A stretch of DNA of 64,000 nt from Semisulcospira habei (GCA_036245525.1 BTPG01000001.1:217320621-217384620), one strand, 5' to 3'; positions 30,941-41,590 are shown, counted from the first letter of the stretch. Translations and numbers: made by a program. Notes: generated by a model not told the origin, from the sequence alone.

Positions 30941-31770
30941 TACGCCTTAGTAACTATTGTGGTCTAAGCATAAAGACAATAAACACGATTTCACAGTAAC
31001 ACAAATTACATAGGACATATCGTAATATAAAACTGAACACGTCACTAGCATCATAGACACAGCAGTGTAGTTAGCCCTATTTCCAGGCCTACACATTAGT
31101 TTGGCCAGCCACCTGCTGCTGTGGTATGCAGGCACTCCCCGCTGAGAGCAGGCTATTTATAGTCTAGCAGCTGCCCTTCATAGACGATCAGCCGTTTACG
31201 AGATAGTGATTTTCTAGAGAGTAACAAAGGTTTGGGTATATCAAAATGAAGTATAGTTTGAATAAAAGCAGTGCGCACTCGTTTTAAACCGCCGGAGGAT
31301 GGAGACATTTTTCTGTAGCACATTTTGTTTCTAGTTCGCCTGCAGACGAAACCAGGACATTCGCAGCCATGTTCCCAGGGAATCAGTAGTTTACGCGGGT
31401 CTCATTGTTCCTGTATTCAGTGATAGTATGCACTATATGTCACTTAAAAGGATTTAATTTATTTTTTTTAAATAAAATTTGCATACTTAGGTATATTAAG
31501 AGAAGAAGCAGTTACGAAAAGGCTTGCCTTGAACTCAAATATCGTTACTCAACAATAAGGTATCCCAAACTGATCACATGATCAAAACATCGGCACACGC
31601 GGATTTCCCTGCGATGAATTTTGATGTACCGGCGAGTTCTTTTTGAGTTGTTCTACAGAAGCGTGTTTGTTTCCCAAAAAGGCAAACATACAACGTTGCT
31701 TTGTGCATTTTTACATCTTGATAAAGGTTTGTCACGTTTATTTTCATTCACTTTACCATCGCTTTGCCGG
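29817..31770. other. Repeat-derived intergenic region
   Basis: No gene was recognised. Features seen are CAATCAATCAATCAAA at about 30019 (a LINE-tail-like run), a minus-strand LINE 3' end around 30763-30880 (CAATAAAGTTCTATCATCATC in sense), and a CA microsatellite at about 30878-30938. TGTAACGCACGC at 29817 could open an LTR, but I found no matching end. Confidence 0.45.
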
Positions 31771-32012
31771 TTTCATTTCGACACCACAGCCAAAAAAAAA
31801 AAAAAAGAAACAAAAAAGAAACAAAAAAGGCTATCTTCAAAACCTATGTCCGAAGTGCAACATGTTGCATTCCAGACCAAAAAGGTGACTGCCAAGCGTG
31901 TGAAATGCAAAGAAGTACCCAACGGAGAAAGAAACACGCTTAGAAAAAACGGTACAACACAATTTATTAATATTTCGGGTAAATACCCCTTGTCAAAATA
32001 GACAAACAAACC
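31771..32012. other. Sequence left of the copy B breakpoint
   Basis: Homology with copy A stops abruptly at 32013 (equivalent to 17474 in A). Left of this is an unrelated A-rich stretch with an A-run at 31792-31806. No target duplication or inverted repeat marks the junction, so it looks like a deletion or rearrangement breakpoint, not an element end. Confidence 0.6.
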
Positions 32013-32969
32013 ACTGCCGGAGACAGCCAACACAGCAGTACTGATAATAAACCCAAGAGCTGTAATTAAACTAGCAATTGTGATACCCTGTTCTCTGAAA
32101 AGTGTTTTTAGTCTCTCAGCCAGAGTTGTGTCTTCGTGAAGTATTTTTTGAATAGTTTCTCTAATTCTGTTGACCTGTGATTTTAGTTTTTCCCTCCCAA
32201 TACTAATCACTTCTAATCATCCAGATCTTTCTATCTGCAAATCATTTAATCTGTGTTGGATTCTTTCTTTCATTTCTGTGTCAAGATTCCCATTGTCTGC
32301 AGTAGCCAGTTTTTCTTTTTCACGTTCTATGTGTTTATCAAGCTCACCCAGTTTGGCAACATTGTTTACCATCTCACCTCTTATCGTCTGCAGTGATTTA
32401 TCTAACCCTATAATCTCTCTCATTGACAAAGGTGGGTCGTCTATTGTTTTCATAGCATCATTTAATTGTCCTTCAGTAAATGAGGTTTCTTGTATCACTG
32501 TGTTTGCTATTTCTGGTAGGCTTGTTACTGGTGCCATTTCAATTTCTTGCTCTGTTGGCAACTTTGTTTGCGTGTCTTGAAGCACACTAACCAGTCTTGG
32601 CGTGACAGGAGACCCTCCAAAACCAAGTTGACGCAAGGCACTAACACCACCTTCATTTTTTATTGTACTTAATGCCCTAAACCTACTAGGGTCTTTTTTG
32701 TTAGTCAATAGTACTTTTCCTTTGTCAACAGTATTTAAATATAAATGGCCCTTGCCATCAAGTTCAAACTGATTAGGATCTATGTTGTCCGGGCGATTAC
32801 CAACATGATCATAAAATGAGTTCACTTTGGTTTCTAAAAGTTCATGACGTAAACTGTAAATATTTCTTGTACCAGTCATATCTGCCATATCTGTCATATC
32901 TGTTGTATTACCAAAATCATACGTGTCATCCATTTCAAAATCTTCATGATTAAATCCTCCCGTGGCCAT
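32013..32969 (-). pseudogene. Coiled-coil protein, copy B, nonsense codon and 3' truncation
   Basis: This is the homologue of 17179-18410. Here the first 250 codons from ATG 32969 are in one frame, including the place where copy A has its one-base loss. The frame ends in TGA at 32219-32217, where copy A has CGG (after QIERSG). The coding homology continues to SGSG at 32013, then is lost, so the Gly/Pro linker and last membrane segments are absent. The acidic N-terminus has an added Asp/Thr/Met repeat (TDMTDMADMTGT) compared with copy A. Confidence 0.75.
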
Positions 32970-33009
32970 TGTTTTATTAATTTATTATTTTTTATTGTGC
33001 ATAATAAAA

Positions 33010-34293
33010 ATGACACAGTCTTATGGATCAAAGTTAGACCCATACAGAAAACTACGTGAGCCTCTCGGTGTTAAGGCCATTAGACAATCAATCGTCATCA
33101 CGAACAATCCAAGTACCATAGACCAGAATCAAACTCTTACAGTCAAGTTTCCAAACCTAGGTCCCAGTGACGTTATCGTTCCTGGCACTGCACGCCTTGC
33201 ATTTAATATTGAACTATCATCAGACGCAGACGTAAACAGAACACTGGTTAACAATCTTGGCAGAGCAATTGTTAGAACTATTAAAGTAAAACTTGAAGGA
33301 CAGGAAGTGTTTAGTCTTGACGACTCAGATGTATTCTACTGTTACAAAGACCTTTGGCTCACAAGAGAAGAACGAGAGGACCGTATTTACCAAGGCATAC
33401 AGCCAGATAATGTTGGTAAACTTCGAATCAATGCTGGAGATAAATCAACGTCAGCAGCCCAGGACGTTATATTAGCAGAAACATATGGAACTAGATTTTA
33501 CATTCCACTTGAGTTTGAAATCCTAACAGCACATTTGCCTTATTATCAAGGGGCACTGAATGACCGTCTGAGCTTTGAACTAACTTTCAATGACTACTCC
33601 AAAGTTATTAAATCATCTGCCACAGATGCAACATACAAGATCTCTAACATTTCCTTGGAATATGAAATTGTCACACACACTGATCTAGCCAGACTCATTC
33701 AAAATCAGTATCAGTCAAGACTGCCAATTTATTATGACAGGGTGATTAGACATAGTTTAATGCAAAAAGACAAGAGTGACCCAATGTGGAACATAAACTT
33801 AAACACACCTGCTAGGTCACTGAAAGGTATTCTTATGTTGTTTGTTGAACCAGCAGATCCATACAAACGGGATTCAGAAAAATTCTACAATCCTAAGATT
33901 ACACACTTGTCCTGCACAATTGAAGGCCACCCTAATCAAGTGTATGCGTCTGGAATGTTACCTTATCAACACTACGATGAGATCACAAAGTATTTTGCGG
34001 GAGGAAGGATTAGAGATAAACCTGCAAACATTGCGTGTAAAGATCTACATCTGTATGATGTTAGGATCGGACAATACCTGACAAACAAATATGCACTTTG
34101 GTTAGATCTTCGTAGTACAGATGACGATTATCTTCATGGGTCAGGACGAACTGTCGAGAACGGTAGTGACGGAATAACAATTCAGATACAAAAGAAGGTT
34201 GAAACTGCTGCAGCCATTAACATATATTTGTACCTGATATATGACGCACAACTCAATATTGCAGAAAGCAGACTAAGTGGACACATATATTAA
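33010..34293 (+). CDS. Candidate major capsid protein, copy B
   Basis: This is a 427-residue homologue of 18451-19734, same length and start, no stops. Differences from copy A are scattered single residues (for example DADVF/DSDVF, HLFYYQG/HLPYYQG), and most nucleotide differences look synonymous. The conserved core includes IPLEFEIL, LSFELTFNDYSK, PIYYDRVIRHSL and LDLRSTDDDYLHGSG. As in copy A, the capsid call rests on context and a beta-rich two-part layout, not on a named family match. Confidence 0.55.
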   Translation: MTQSYGSKLDPYRKLREPLGVKAIRQSIVITNNPSTIDQNQTLTVKFPNLGPSDVIVPGTARLAFNIELSSDADVNRTLVNNLGRAIVRTIKVKLEGQEVFSLDDSDVFYCYKDLWLTREEREDRIYQGIQPDNVGKLRINAGDKSTSAAQDVILAETYGTRFYIPLEFEILTAHLPYYQGALNDRLSFELTFNDYSKVIKSSATDATYKISNISLEYEIVTHTDLARLIQNQYQSRLPIYYDRVIRHSLMQKDKSDPMWNINLNTPARSLKGILMLFVEPADPYKRDSEKFYNPKITHLSCTIEGHPNQVYASGMLPYQHYDEITKYFAGGRIRDKPANIACKDLHLYDVRIGQYLTNKYALWLDLRSTDDDYLHGSGRTVENGSDGITIQIQKKVETAAAINIYLYLIYDAQLNIAESRLSGHIY

Positions 34294-34312
34294 AATTATA
34301 TTGTGTATTAAA

Positions 34313-34852
34313 ATGAACCGTAGCTTGATGACACTCGATCCACACTGTGGCTTATTTGTTGGTGCCACAGGGTGTGGAAAGACTCAATTCGTACTTGACT
34401 TATTACAAACAAGATACATCCACCATTTTGAAAACATTGTAATATTTTGTCCTACAATCAAACACAACAAAGCTTATCACAACCGTTTATTCATTTGGAC
34501 TGACAGCAACATATACTTAGTTGACCCTGAGCAAAAACTGAATGACTACCTACAATATTTTTACAAGCAATTTGAAGGACAGCCAACATTGTTTATTGTT
34601 GATGACTGTTCAGCAGAGAAAGACATTGTCAAAAAGAGAAACACTCTATCAGAACTTGCCTTCAGTGGCAGACATGCAAACATCAGTGTATGGATTCTCA
34701 CTCAAAAATATAATGCTGTACTGAAAGATTTTCGAAAACAGTTAAAGTTTATCTGTTTGTTTTACTGCAAGGATCGTGACAGCTTTGAAGACTGTCTCAG
34801 AGAAAACGATGTCATCACAAATAAGCATGAACGGGATGATGTGAAAAAATAA
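34313..34852 (+). CDS. Packaging ATPase, copy B, intact P-loop
   Basis: This 179-residue protein starts MNRSLMTLDPHCGLF. Walker A is GATGCGKT and Walker B is PTLFIVDDCS, so the ATP-binding site is complete, unlike in copy A. Other conserved stretches are ENIVIFCPTIKHNKAYHNRL and FICLFYCKDRDSFEDCLREN. It lies 19 bases after the capsid candidate. It would pump DNA into the capsid in an active element. Confidence 0.78.
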   Translation: MNRSLMTLDPHCGLFVGATGCGKTQFVLDLLQTRYIHHFENIVIFCPTIKHNKAYHNRLFIWTDSNIYLVDPEQKLNDYLQYFYKQFEGQPTLFIVDDCSAEKDIVKKRNTLSELAFSGRHANISVWILTQKYNAVLKDFRKQLKFICLFYCKDRDSFEDCLRENDVITNKHERDDVKK

Positions 34853-34961
34853 ACTGAAATCAACTAAGCATCTAAAGCTCATTTTAAAGACAGATCAGCC
34901 CACAGGGTATGGGTTAGTAAATTGATGTAAATTAATTTATACATTTGTTTGTCCAATAAAA

Positions 34962-35309
34962 ATGACAGACGGACAAATCATACAGGTGCTTGATCTCACA
35001 CACCTTTTCAAAGATGTTATGCACTTTACTGACTTAATATCACCCAAACAGACTTACATAAGCCTTTCAGCACCATCAGAAATATATGCTACATATAGTG
35101 TGACTTTAGATTATGTCGATGAGCATCCAGATGTGGAGCGCATGACAGTTGATTTAAAGACACCTACTTTTAAAGTTGATGATACCAACTATGGTTGGTT
35201 AGGGGAAATTTGTTATAGCATATTTAAGCAACTACGCAAACTAAATGTTTATATTGACAGTGTTACAGTTAATAAAGTGGTATTACACAAGGTGAGCCAG
35301 CAGAGTTAA
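34962..35309 (+). CDS. Small conserved protein of unknown function, copy B
   Basis: This is a 115-residue homologue of 20385-20732, intact, starting after CAATAAAA. Only a few residues differ (VIDITHCF/VLDLTHLF near the start, VDELPDVEC/VDEHPDVER). One codon is deleted near the SPKQ site and one gained at the C-terminus. There is no domain match. Confidence 0.6.
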   Translation: MTDGQIIQVLDLTHLFKDVMHFTDLISPKQTYISLSAPSEIYATYSVTLDYVDEHPDVERMTVDLKTPTFKVDDTNYGWLGEICYSIFKQLRKLNVYIDSVTVNKVVLHKVSQQS

Positions 35310-35351
35310 CGTTAATATTTTTTATTTTATTATTTTGTCGGTCAAATAAAA

Positions 35352-38300
35352 ATGACGGACAACCCAGGCTCATCAAACCCTGGCTCATCTGGTTAAGAAA
35401 CGTGTTTCACACAACAAACTTACCCATATCCAATACTAATAATGTTTATGAATCAATAGAAAACTCTTTTTCTGTCATACAGCAAAATCTTATCACAGGC
35501 AGTGTTAAGATTCAGATTGTTGCGAAAATCGAATTCACTAGAATGAACGGTGAATTAATTGTATCGTATATATCAACAAGACAACACACTGTTAACACAA
35601 GAAGAGAATTGGAGAACGTGTTTAGAGACAGACTATTACCAGACTTTCTCCAAGCGATTGACAGTGCAAAAATGAAGGGGTCTGGTTGGCATGAAGGACA
35701 TGTACATGAACTACAACTAAAGCAGTCTAGGTATCATCCTATATTAGGTAAAGCATGGATACCACTGCCAACAGAGGTTGCAAACAAAAAAGCTGTTGTT
35801 AATATTCAGAACAAAGACAATTTCTGTTTCATGTGGTGTGTGCTTGCTAAACTACACTTTGTGAGGTCAAGACCTGATCGCGTATCTAACTACATCAAAT
35901 TTGTAAATGAACTCAACTTCAGTGGCATTGAGTTTCCTGTTAAAATAGAGGACATAGACTTGTTTGAAAAATTAAATCCTGGTATATCTGTGAATGTGTT
36001 TGTGTGGAATAATGAATCTGAGAACAAGTTACAGCCAATTAGAGTATCACCTCTGGCTCCAACCTACGGTCAGTCAGAAGATAAACATGTTGACATGTTG
36101 CTAATCGGCGATGACAATAACTTTCACTACACAATTATCAGGAATATGTCACGTCTAATTCATGCACATACAACGAAACACAATGGGAAACAGGAAGTGT
36201 GCAAGAGATGTTTACAGAGATTCTCTTCTATTAAAATAGCACATAATCACATTTTACACTGCAGGTCAGCTGATGACATACAAACAGTACTTAAGTATCC
36301 AGATCCTGGTAGTCAAGTGTATTTTAAGAACTATGGGAATCAGCAAAAGCTGCCGTTTGTAGTATATGCAGATTTCGAATCATTAGTTGTTCAATATGAA
36401 GGTCCTGTTCCAGAGTCATTACCAAAGACTATAAAACTAAGTGACCAAGTGGTGTGTTCTTTTGGATACATTATTGTTAGGTCAGACGGTCTTCATTCAG
36501 AACCTGTTATCTACAGGGGTGAAAATGCAGCATGTTTGTTTTTAACAGAAATGAGACAACTGTATAGTCAGGTAGTACAGTATCTCACAACATGTCAGAT
36601 GCCTTTGGTGATGACAGAAGAAGACAAACTGAAATTTGATACAGCTGAGACGTGTTGGATTTGTGAACAGCCTTTAGGGGGTGATAAAGTTCGTGACCAT
36701 GATCACATAACTGGGCGTTACAGAGGTGCTGCACATGGTGATTGTAACTTGAAATTAAAAATAGATCCCAAGACATACAAGTTACCAATCTTTTTTCACA
36801 ATCTGAAGGGATATGATTCACACATCATCATGCAGGCTGTAGACGAGTCGTACAAAAACATAAGTTGTATTGCCCAGACAACTGAGAAATACTTGACTTT
36901 TAGGTTAGACAAATTAGCATTTTATGACTCCATGCAACATTTGTCTTTAGGATTGGCTAGTCTGGCAGAAGGACTGACTGAGTATCCAATAACGAGTAAA
37001 TATTTTGAGCCAGACTTGATTAAGAAAGGTGTTTATCCATATGAGTACATTGATCACTGGGTTGTGTTTGAAGAAACAAGACTGCCACCAAAAGATAAAT
37101 TTTATTCTACACTAACTGGCAAAGGTATTTCTGACTCTGAATACCAACACGCACTTGATGCATGGGGGAAGTTAGGATGTCAGACAATTGGTGACTATCA
37201 CGACCAGTACTTGAAAGCAGACGTTTGCTTACTAGCAGACGTATTTGAAAGTTACCGTGAAAAGGGTTTGTTGCACTACAGTCTTGACCCTGCCTGTTAC
37301 ATAACTAGTCCTGGCATGACATGGGATGCATTTTTGAAATCCAGTAAGATATTTATAGACCTGTTGTCGGATCGTACGATGGGTGAAATGGTGGAACGTG
37401 GATTGAGAGGTGGTATTAGTATTGCAGCGAACAACTACGCCAGAGCCAACAATAAATATCTTGATGACTTTGACCCCTCAAGGTCAAGCTCATTGATTAC
37501 GTACTTGGATGCATGTAACTTGTATGGGTTCGCAATGTGTGAATTATTGCCCTTGAAAAACTTTTGTCTGTATGATTTGTCACAGTATGATGTAACAGGG
37601 TTAACAAACAATATTATGAATCTTGACCGAAACGACGCGAAGGGTTGGATCTTTGAAGTAGACCTAGAGTACCCACACTACCTACATGATTACCACAATG
37701 ATTATCCATTGGCTGTTGAGAAAATGAGTATGACGGGGAAAAAAGAAGACACCAAACTTGTGCCGAATCTGAATGACAAATTCAATTACGTTTGTCACTA
37801 CCGCTTGTTGCAGTTTTACATCAGACACGGGTTAGTACTAAAGAAAGTTCACAGAGGAATTCAATTTGATCAGAGTGCTTTTATGAAAGATTACATAATG
37901 AAGAACACAACCCTCCGTGCCAGAGACGGCAACACTGCATTTGACAAAGACTTCTTTAAGCTTATGAACAATGCCTGTTTTGGCAAGACAATGGAAAATC
38001 CTCATCACAGAAAAGATGTGAGACTGGTCACAACTGAATTGGGTGCTATTAAACTTACAGGTAAGCCACAGTACACAGGGTACAAAGAGTTTCATTCATC
38101 ATTGTATGCAGTGTCACTCAAAAAAAAGATTGTTAAACTGGACAAGCCAGTATTCATTGGTATGGCAATTCTGGAGTTGTCAAAACTGTTGATGCTTGAA
38201 TTTTATTATGATTACTTTAACTCTTTCTACCCCAGCTGTGCAGCCAGCAACTTTGCCCTCTGGACCAGCCATGCAGAGAGCTGAGTGCTAAATATATGGG

Positions 38301-39495
38301 TGTCTCGCAAAAACTGCTATAACTTTGAAACCACTGAACCTATCTCAACCAAATTTTGGGACAGTACAGAAAAATAAATTTACAAAATGTACATGTCCTG
38401 TGTTTTATGTTTATTGACACCGGAAAGAACTAAGAGATGTTTATTTTTGCAATTTGCTTGTAAACAAAGACATTTTTAAAAGTAAATATTTCAGACTTTT
38501 AAGATACACCCCAAACATTCAATTCATTTTCTGAGTCAGTGGACTCATCTAAGTCCACTTCACAGTCGATCAGTTCATCATTTTCTTCGCTGTCATAATT
38601 CATTATAAACTCAGCAGCCTGACTAGCATTCAAAGTCCGGGAACGCCTCGCCATTGTCGAAGAAAAGTACACAAATTCCGCAAAAAAAGGCTCGAAAAAC
38701 CGCCCAAACTTGCCGCGTGCACATGAGGAAGAACAAAGAAGTGGCTAAAGCTAACAGTTCCAATTAGGAACCACTACAAGCCGAAGAATAAGAAGGGATG
38801 CAGTTTCAGGACTGCCCATTACGGATAAATCCGTAGTTGGTCGGAAAATGCTGGGCGTGCATTTACGGATAAATCCGTAGTTGGGGTAGAATGAGTTAAA
38901 CCGAAATATCCTGACTGTCGTCTGTTATACACTGACACTGACTCTATGATCATTGATGTGTGTACTGAAGACTTTTATGAAGACATGAAAACAGAGTTAC
39001 ACATGTATGACACGTCTGACTATCCTAAAGACCACCCGCTGTTCAGCACACAAAACAAGAAAGTGCCTGGTAAGTTTAAAGATGAACTAAATGGTGTGCC
39101 AATAGTTGAGTATGTTGGACTGAGATCCAAAATGTATTCTATACTGCACCAGAAGGGAAGTCAGTCGAAAGCCAAAGGAATAAAAAAAAACAGCAATAAA
39201 AAATAAAGACATACGTCATGAACATTACAAGCAAGTGTTAGATGGTGCATTAATGCCTGACTATCCAAACAAGTCACTGAGATCAAACAAACATAATCTT
39301 GAAATAATTCAAACACATAAGAAGTCACTTGCAGTTGGAGACACAAAAAGAGTGTTTTACACTAAGGAAAAAGCTTATGCACCTGGACATTACAGACTCA
39401 AGTTATCTGAAGACATTTGTGATGAACTGTTTGATGAATTAATTGATGAGTTAGTTACTGAAATGAGTAACAGTGTCTGGGGGAATAATCTGTAA
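35352..39495 (+). pseudogene. Protein-primed family B DNA polymerase, copy B, disrupted
   Basis: This would replicate the element using a protein primer. Counting from 35402, an N-terminal domain holds NKDNFCFMW (about residue 140) and a CxxC...HxxxxHC zinc finger (266-285). The exonuclease has YADFES (about 323), FFHNLKGYDSH (about 465) and YLKADVCLLADVF (about 605). An HNH/endonuclease VII-like insert lies at about 417-453 (CWIC, RDHDHITGRYRGAAHGDC). Polymerase motifs are YLDACNLYGF (about 702), KLMNNACFGKTMEN (about 855), YTDTDS (38928-38945) and the KMY-type motif GLRSKMYS. Lesions: stop at 35394-35396 plus an indel after ATG 35352, a 675-bp piggyBac element at 38221, and a frameshift in an A-run near 39180-39200. 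The 3' end overlaps the convergent integrase gene by 45 bases. Confidence 0.88.
38221..38895 (-). mobile_element. piggyBac deletion derivative inserted in PolB
   Basis: A 675-bp insert between duplicated TTAA (38217-38220 and 38896-38899) has 13-bp inverted ends CTCTTTCTACCCC / GGGGTAGAATGAG (one mismatch). The minus strand from 38654 to 38497 encodes a 52-residue remnant, MARRSRTLNASQAAEFI followed by an acidic stretch, which looks like the N-terminus of a piggyBac transposase. The rest of the transposase is deleted. The palindromic motif TACGGATAAATCCGTA occurs twice near the right end (38819, 38862). Confidence 0.85.
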
Positions 39496-40415
39496 TTCTT
39501 CTCTGACAAATGCCCTATGGGGTGCAGGGTCGAACAGGTAATATATTGTTGCATCAGGACCAGGGATTATTTTTTTTATATTATGAACGGATGTTGACCA
39601 GATGGGGTCTGTCGCTCTGCGCTTTATGTCATTTTCAGCTTCACCTGGTTGATATAAATATCTCACCTGTTTAGTAAATAAACTTGTGTCGGGTGCTGGG
39701 GTTGATCCTGTTTTTGGCTCTGTAATTGTTTTCAATTTAATAGCATCAGCAGGCTTTGGGTGTCCTTGGTTATTCATTGCTTTTATCACATGTGGTAATC
39801 TTTGTACCCACTCAGTGTTACGGGTGTCATGCATGAGTTCCTTAGAATACTGGTAACTGAAAAGTCTTTCTGATAACTGTTTGTTAAAGTTCTCTACAAT
39901 TGCCTGTGATCTGTGTACGCCTGGAATACCGCGTCTGACCAGTACACCATGCTTCGCAAATAACTGATTAACAGCACCTTTGAATTCTGATCTGTCATCG
40001 ACCTGACAAGTCTGGGGTATCTTAAAGGACCTCTTTTATAGATACTTGATAAAGCATTCGCAACTGTACTGGCTGTTTTGTCAGATATGGGTTCAGCGTC
40101 TTTGTACCTTGAAACTATGTCTACGACAGTTAATGCGTACTTGTATCGTTTCTTTCTTATTGTGTCATGTGGAAGAAACAGGAGGTCCATTTGGTGTGTG
40201 TCATTTGGTGTTGTGTTTTGAAAATGAGGCCTAGATATCTTTCTTGGAGCAGGGAGGTATATCTGCCAAATTGCTTGTCTCTGTAACCATTGCTTGACTT
40301 GATTGAGTGTTATATCTCCGCCCACAGCGGCATGTAATTTCTGAATAGTTGTTGCTCCTTTATAATACCCTGATGGTGAGTAATATATTTTCGATAGTTT
40401 ATTTTCGGCTGCCAT
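39451..40415 (-). pseudogene. Polinton-type DDE integrase, copy B, frameshifted
   Basis: The start is ATG 40415 (MAAENKLSKIYYSPSGYYK). The family inserts element DNA into the genome in the manner of retroviral integrases. An N-terminal helical region (VKQWLQRQAIWQIYLPAP) precedes the catalytic core: first Asp in HQMDLLFLPHD, second Asp in QVDDRSEF (about 40003) and Glu in AIVENF (about 39897), spaced about 35 residues, a DD35E pattern. The C-terminal part has VRYLYQPGEAENDIKRR and TDPIWSTSVHNIKKI, chromodomain- or SH3-like in position. One frameshift near 40013 puts the second Asp in a different frame from the N-terminus. Length without the lesion is about 320 residues. Confidence 0.85.
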
Positions 40416-40833
40416 TTTTTCTAGCAATGAAAACTCCAGTAAAATAAACAAATATCATTCCCACTAGAACAAAGATTATCTCCCCGTTTCTTTGTTCTGG
40501 GCTTGGTTGATAGTAGTCACTTAGTTTTGGTTTTGGGATAGACATGTCTTCACCCGTGACAAGAAAATATTCCCTGATTGCTTCGTCTGTATTTGAAAAC
40601 GTATGTTGTGCATGGTTTTCTAGACGGAGTTTTTCATTGATGAAATCAAGTTTCTCAATTCTATTCTTTTCATACGCCTGTTCTGCCTGTGCTAATTTTT
40701 CTGACGCTTCATTGTGTCGTTTCATTTCTTGTGCAGATTCCTCTCTACCCATTTTAGAAAAGAGATAATTAGGGCCACTGAAAGCCAATGCATTAACCAT
40801 CGCACCTCCTATCATAATAGCTATCGTCGCCAT
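40399..40833 (-). CDS. Conserved two-membrane-segment protein, copy B
   Basis: This 144-residue protein appears intact. The N-terminal hydrophobic segment contains GGAMVNALAFSGPNYLFS. A charged coiled coil follows (EKLAQAEQAYEKNRIEKLDF), then IREYFLVTGEDMSIPKPKLS, and a C-terminal membrane helix (IIFVLVGMIFVYFTGVF) with a basic tail. From memory, 'ALAFSGxNYLFS' proteins are frequent uncharacterised predictions in cnidarian genomes, so this is a standard gene of the element class. It overlaps the integrase start by 17 bases. Role unknown; the homologue in copy A falls in the gap. Confidence 0.65.
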   Translation of the reverse strand: MATIAIMIGGAMVNALAFSGPNYLFSKMGREESAQEMKRHNEASEKLAQAEQAYEKNRIEKLDFINEKLRLENHAQHTFSNTDEAIREYFLVTGEDMSIPKPKLSDYYQPSPEQRNGEIIFVLVGMIFVYFTGVFIARKNGSRK

Positions 40834-40844
40834 ATTATTTTTAT

Positions 40845-41075
40845 TTACATAGAAACATTTTCGGGAATAATTCCCTGCTTGACAAGAAAATTTTTTGTTG
40901 CAATTGACGCTGTAACAACTGCAATTAGCTTAACTGAATCTTCCAGATCCAATCTACTGAGGTCTGCTGATTTCATTTTGAGTAGACTTTTTGCAAGCAT
41001 AGAATACGCTACTGCTAGTCCACTGATTACTGCAGAGTGATACACAAGATTCATTAAATTCTTTGAGTCGTTCAT
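40845..41075 (-). CDS. Small conserved membrane protein, copy B
   Basis: This 76-residue protein appears intact. The N-terminal hydrophobic segment (YHSAVISGLAVAYSML) precedes MKSADLSRLDLEDSVKL and a second hydrophobic stretch ending TKNFLVKQGIIPENV. From memory, 'ADLxxLDLxD...KxFLVKQGIIP' is a recurring pattern in small uncharacterised proteins of invertebrate genomes. The gene lies 12 bases upstream of the 40833 gene on the same strand. Function unknown; homologue in copy A hidden by the gap. Confidence 0.6.
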   Translation of the reverse strand: MNDSKNLMNLVYHSAVISGLAVAYSMLAKSLLKMKSADLSRLDLEDSVKLIAVVTASIATKNFLVKQGIIPENVSM

Positions 41076-41230
41076 TTCTTAGGCAATAAAAATTAAAATA
41101 ATATTTTTATTTACTGCATATGAAATGGGTCGACAACTTTGGATATTGTTGATAATGTGGAGACTTCTGTTTTTGATGATGGAGTGTTTAATTTTTTGGA
41201 CACTGTTCGAGTCTGTGGCTTGTATTTTTT

Positions 41231-41590
41231 TTATAATTGGTAAGCTACAAAACCAGATCCAACAACAAATGCGGCAACTACATATTTTGCTGTTTCAGAA
41301 TTAGACTGGGTTGAAGGTCTTTCACTTTGATGTGTGTGTGACAGGGGTGCCAGTTCTGACGGTCCTACCGGTCCTACCGGTGGTGCTGACGGCGGGTCAC
41401 TTACATGAGCCTTTTCTGTTTGCGCCTGTAGCTGTAATTTTTTCTGCTTGTTCCATTCGGCTAATCTTTTCCCTGCCTCAACCCTGCCTGCATTTTTAAT
41501 TTTTGTCACTGTGTGAATCGGGGTCTGGGCAGGGTCCGGGGCAGTGTTCATCTGTGGGGTCGTTTGGGGGGTCGTCTGTTGGTCGTCCAT
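41231..41590 (-). CDS. Basic, C-tail-anchored small protein, copy B
   Basis: This is a homologue of 21562-21981, about 119 residues from ATG 41590. It keeps the basic motif NAGRVEAGKRLAEWNKQKK, a Pro-rich linker (PPSAPPVGPVGPS) and the C-terminal hydrophobic helix TAKYVVAAFVVGSGFVAYQL, and stops right after it. The copy A protein continues further because of a downstream difference. It overlaps the end of the upstream gene by about 95 bases in another frame. Confidence 0.6.
   Translation of the reverse strand: MDDQQTTPQTTPQMNTAPDPAQTPIHTVTKIKNAGRVEAGKRLAEWNKQKKLQLQAQTEKAHVSDPPSAPPVGPVGPSELAPLSHTHQSERPSTQSNSETAKYVVAAFVVGSGFVAYQL

Noticed and set aside
38650..38900. Extra virus-like gene inside copy B PolB
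   Set aside because: The TTAA duplication and inverted ends show it is a piggyBac derivative; the only coding remnant is a transposase N-terminus.
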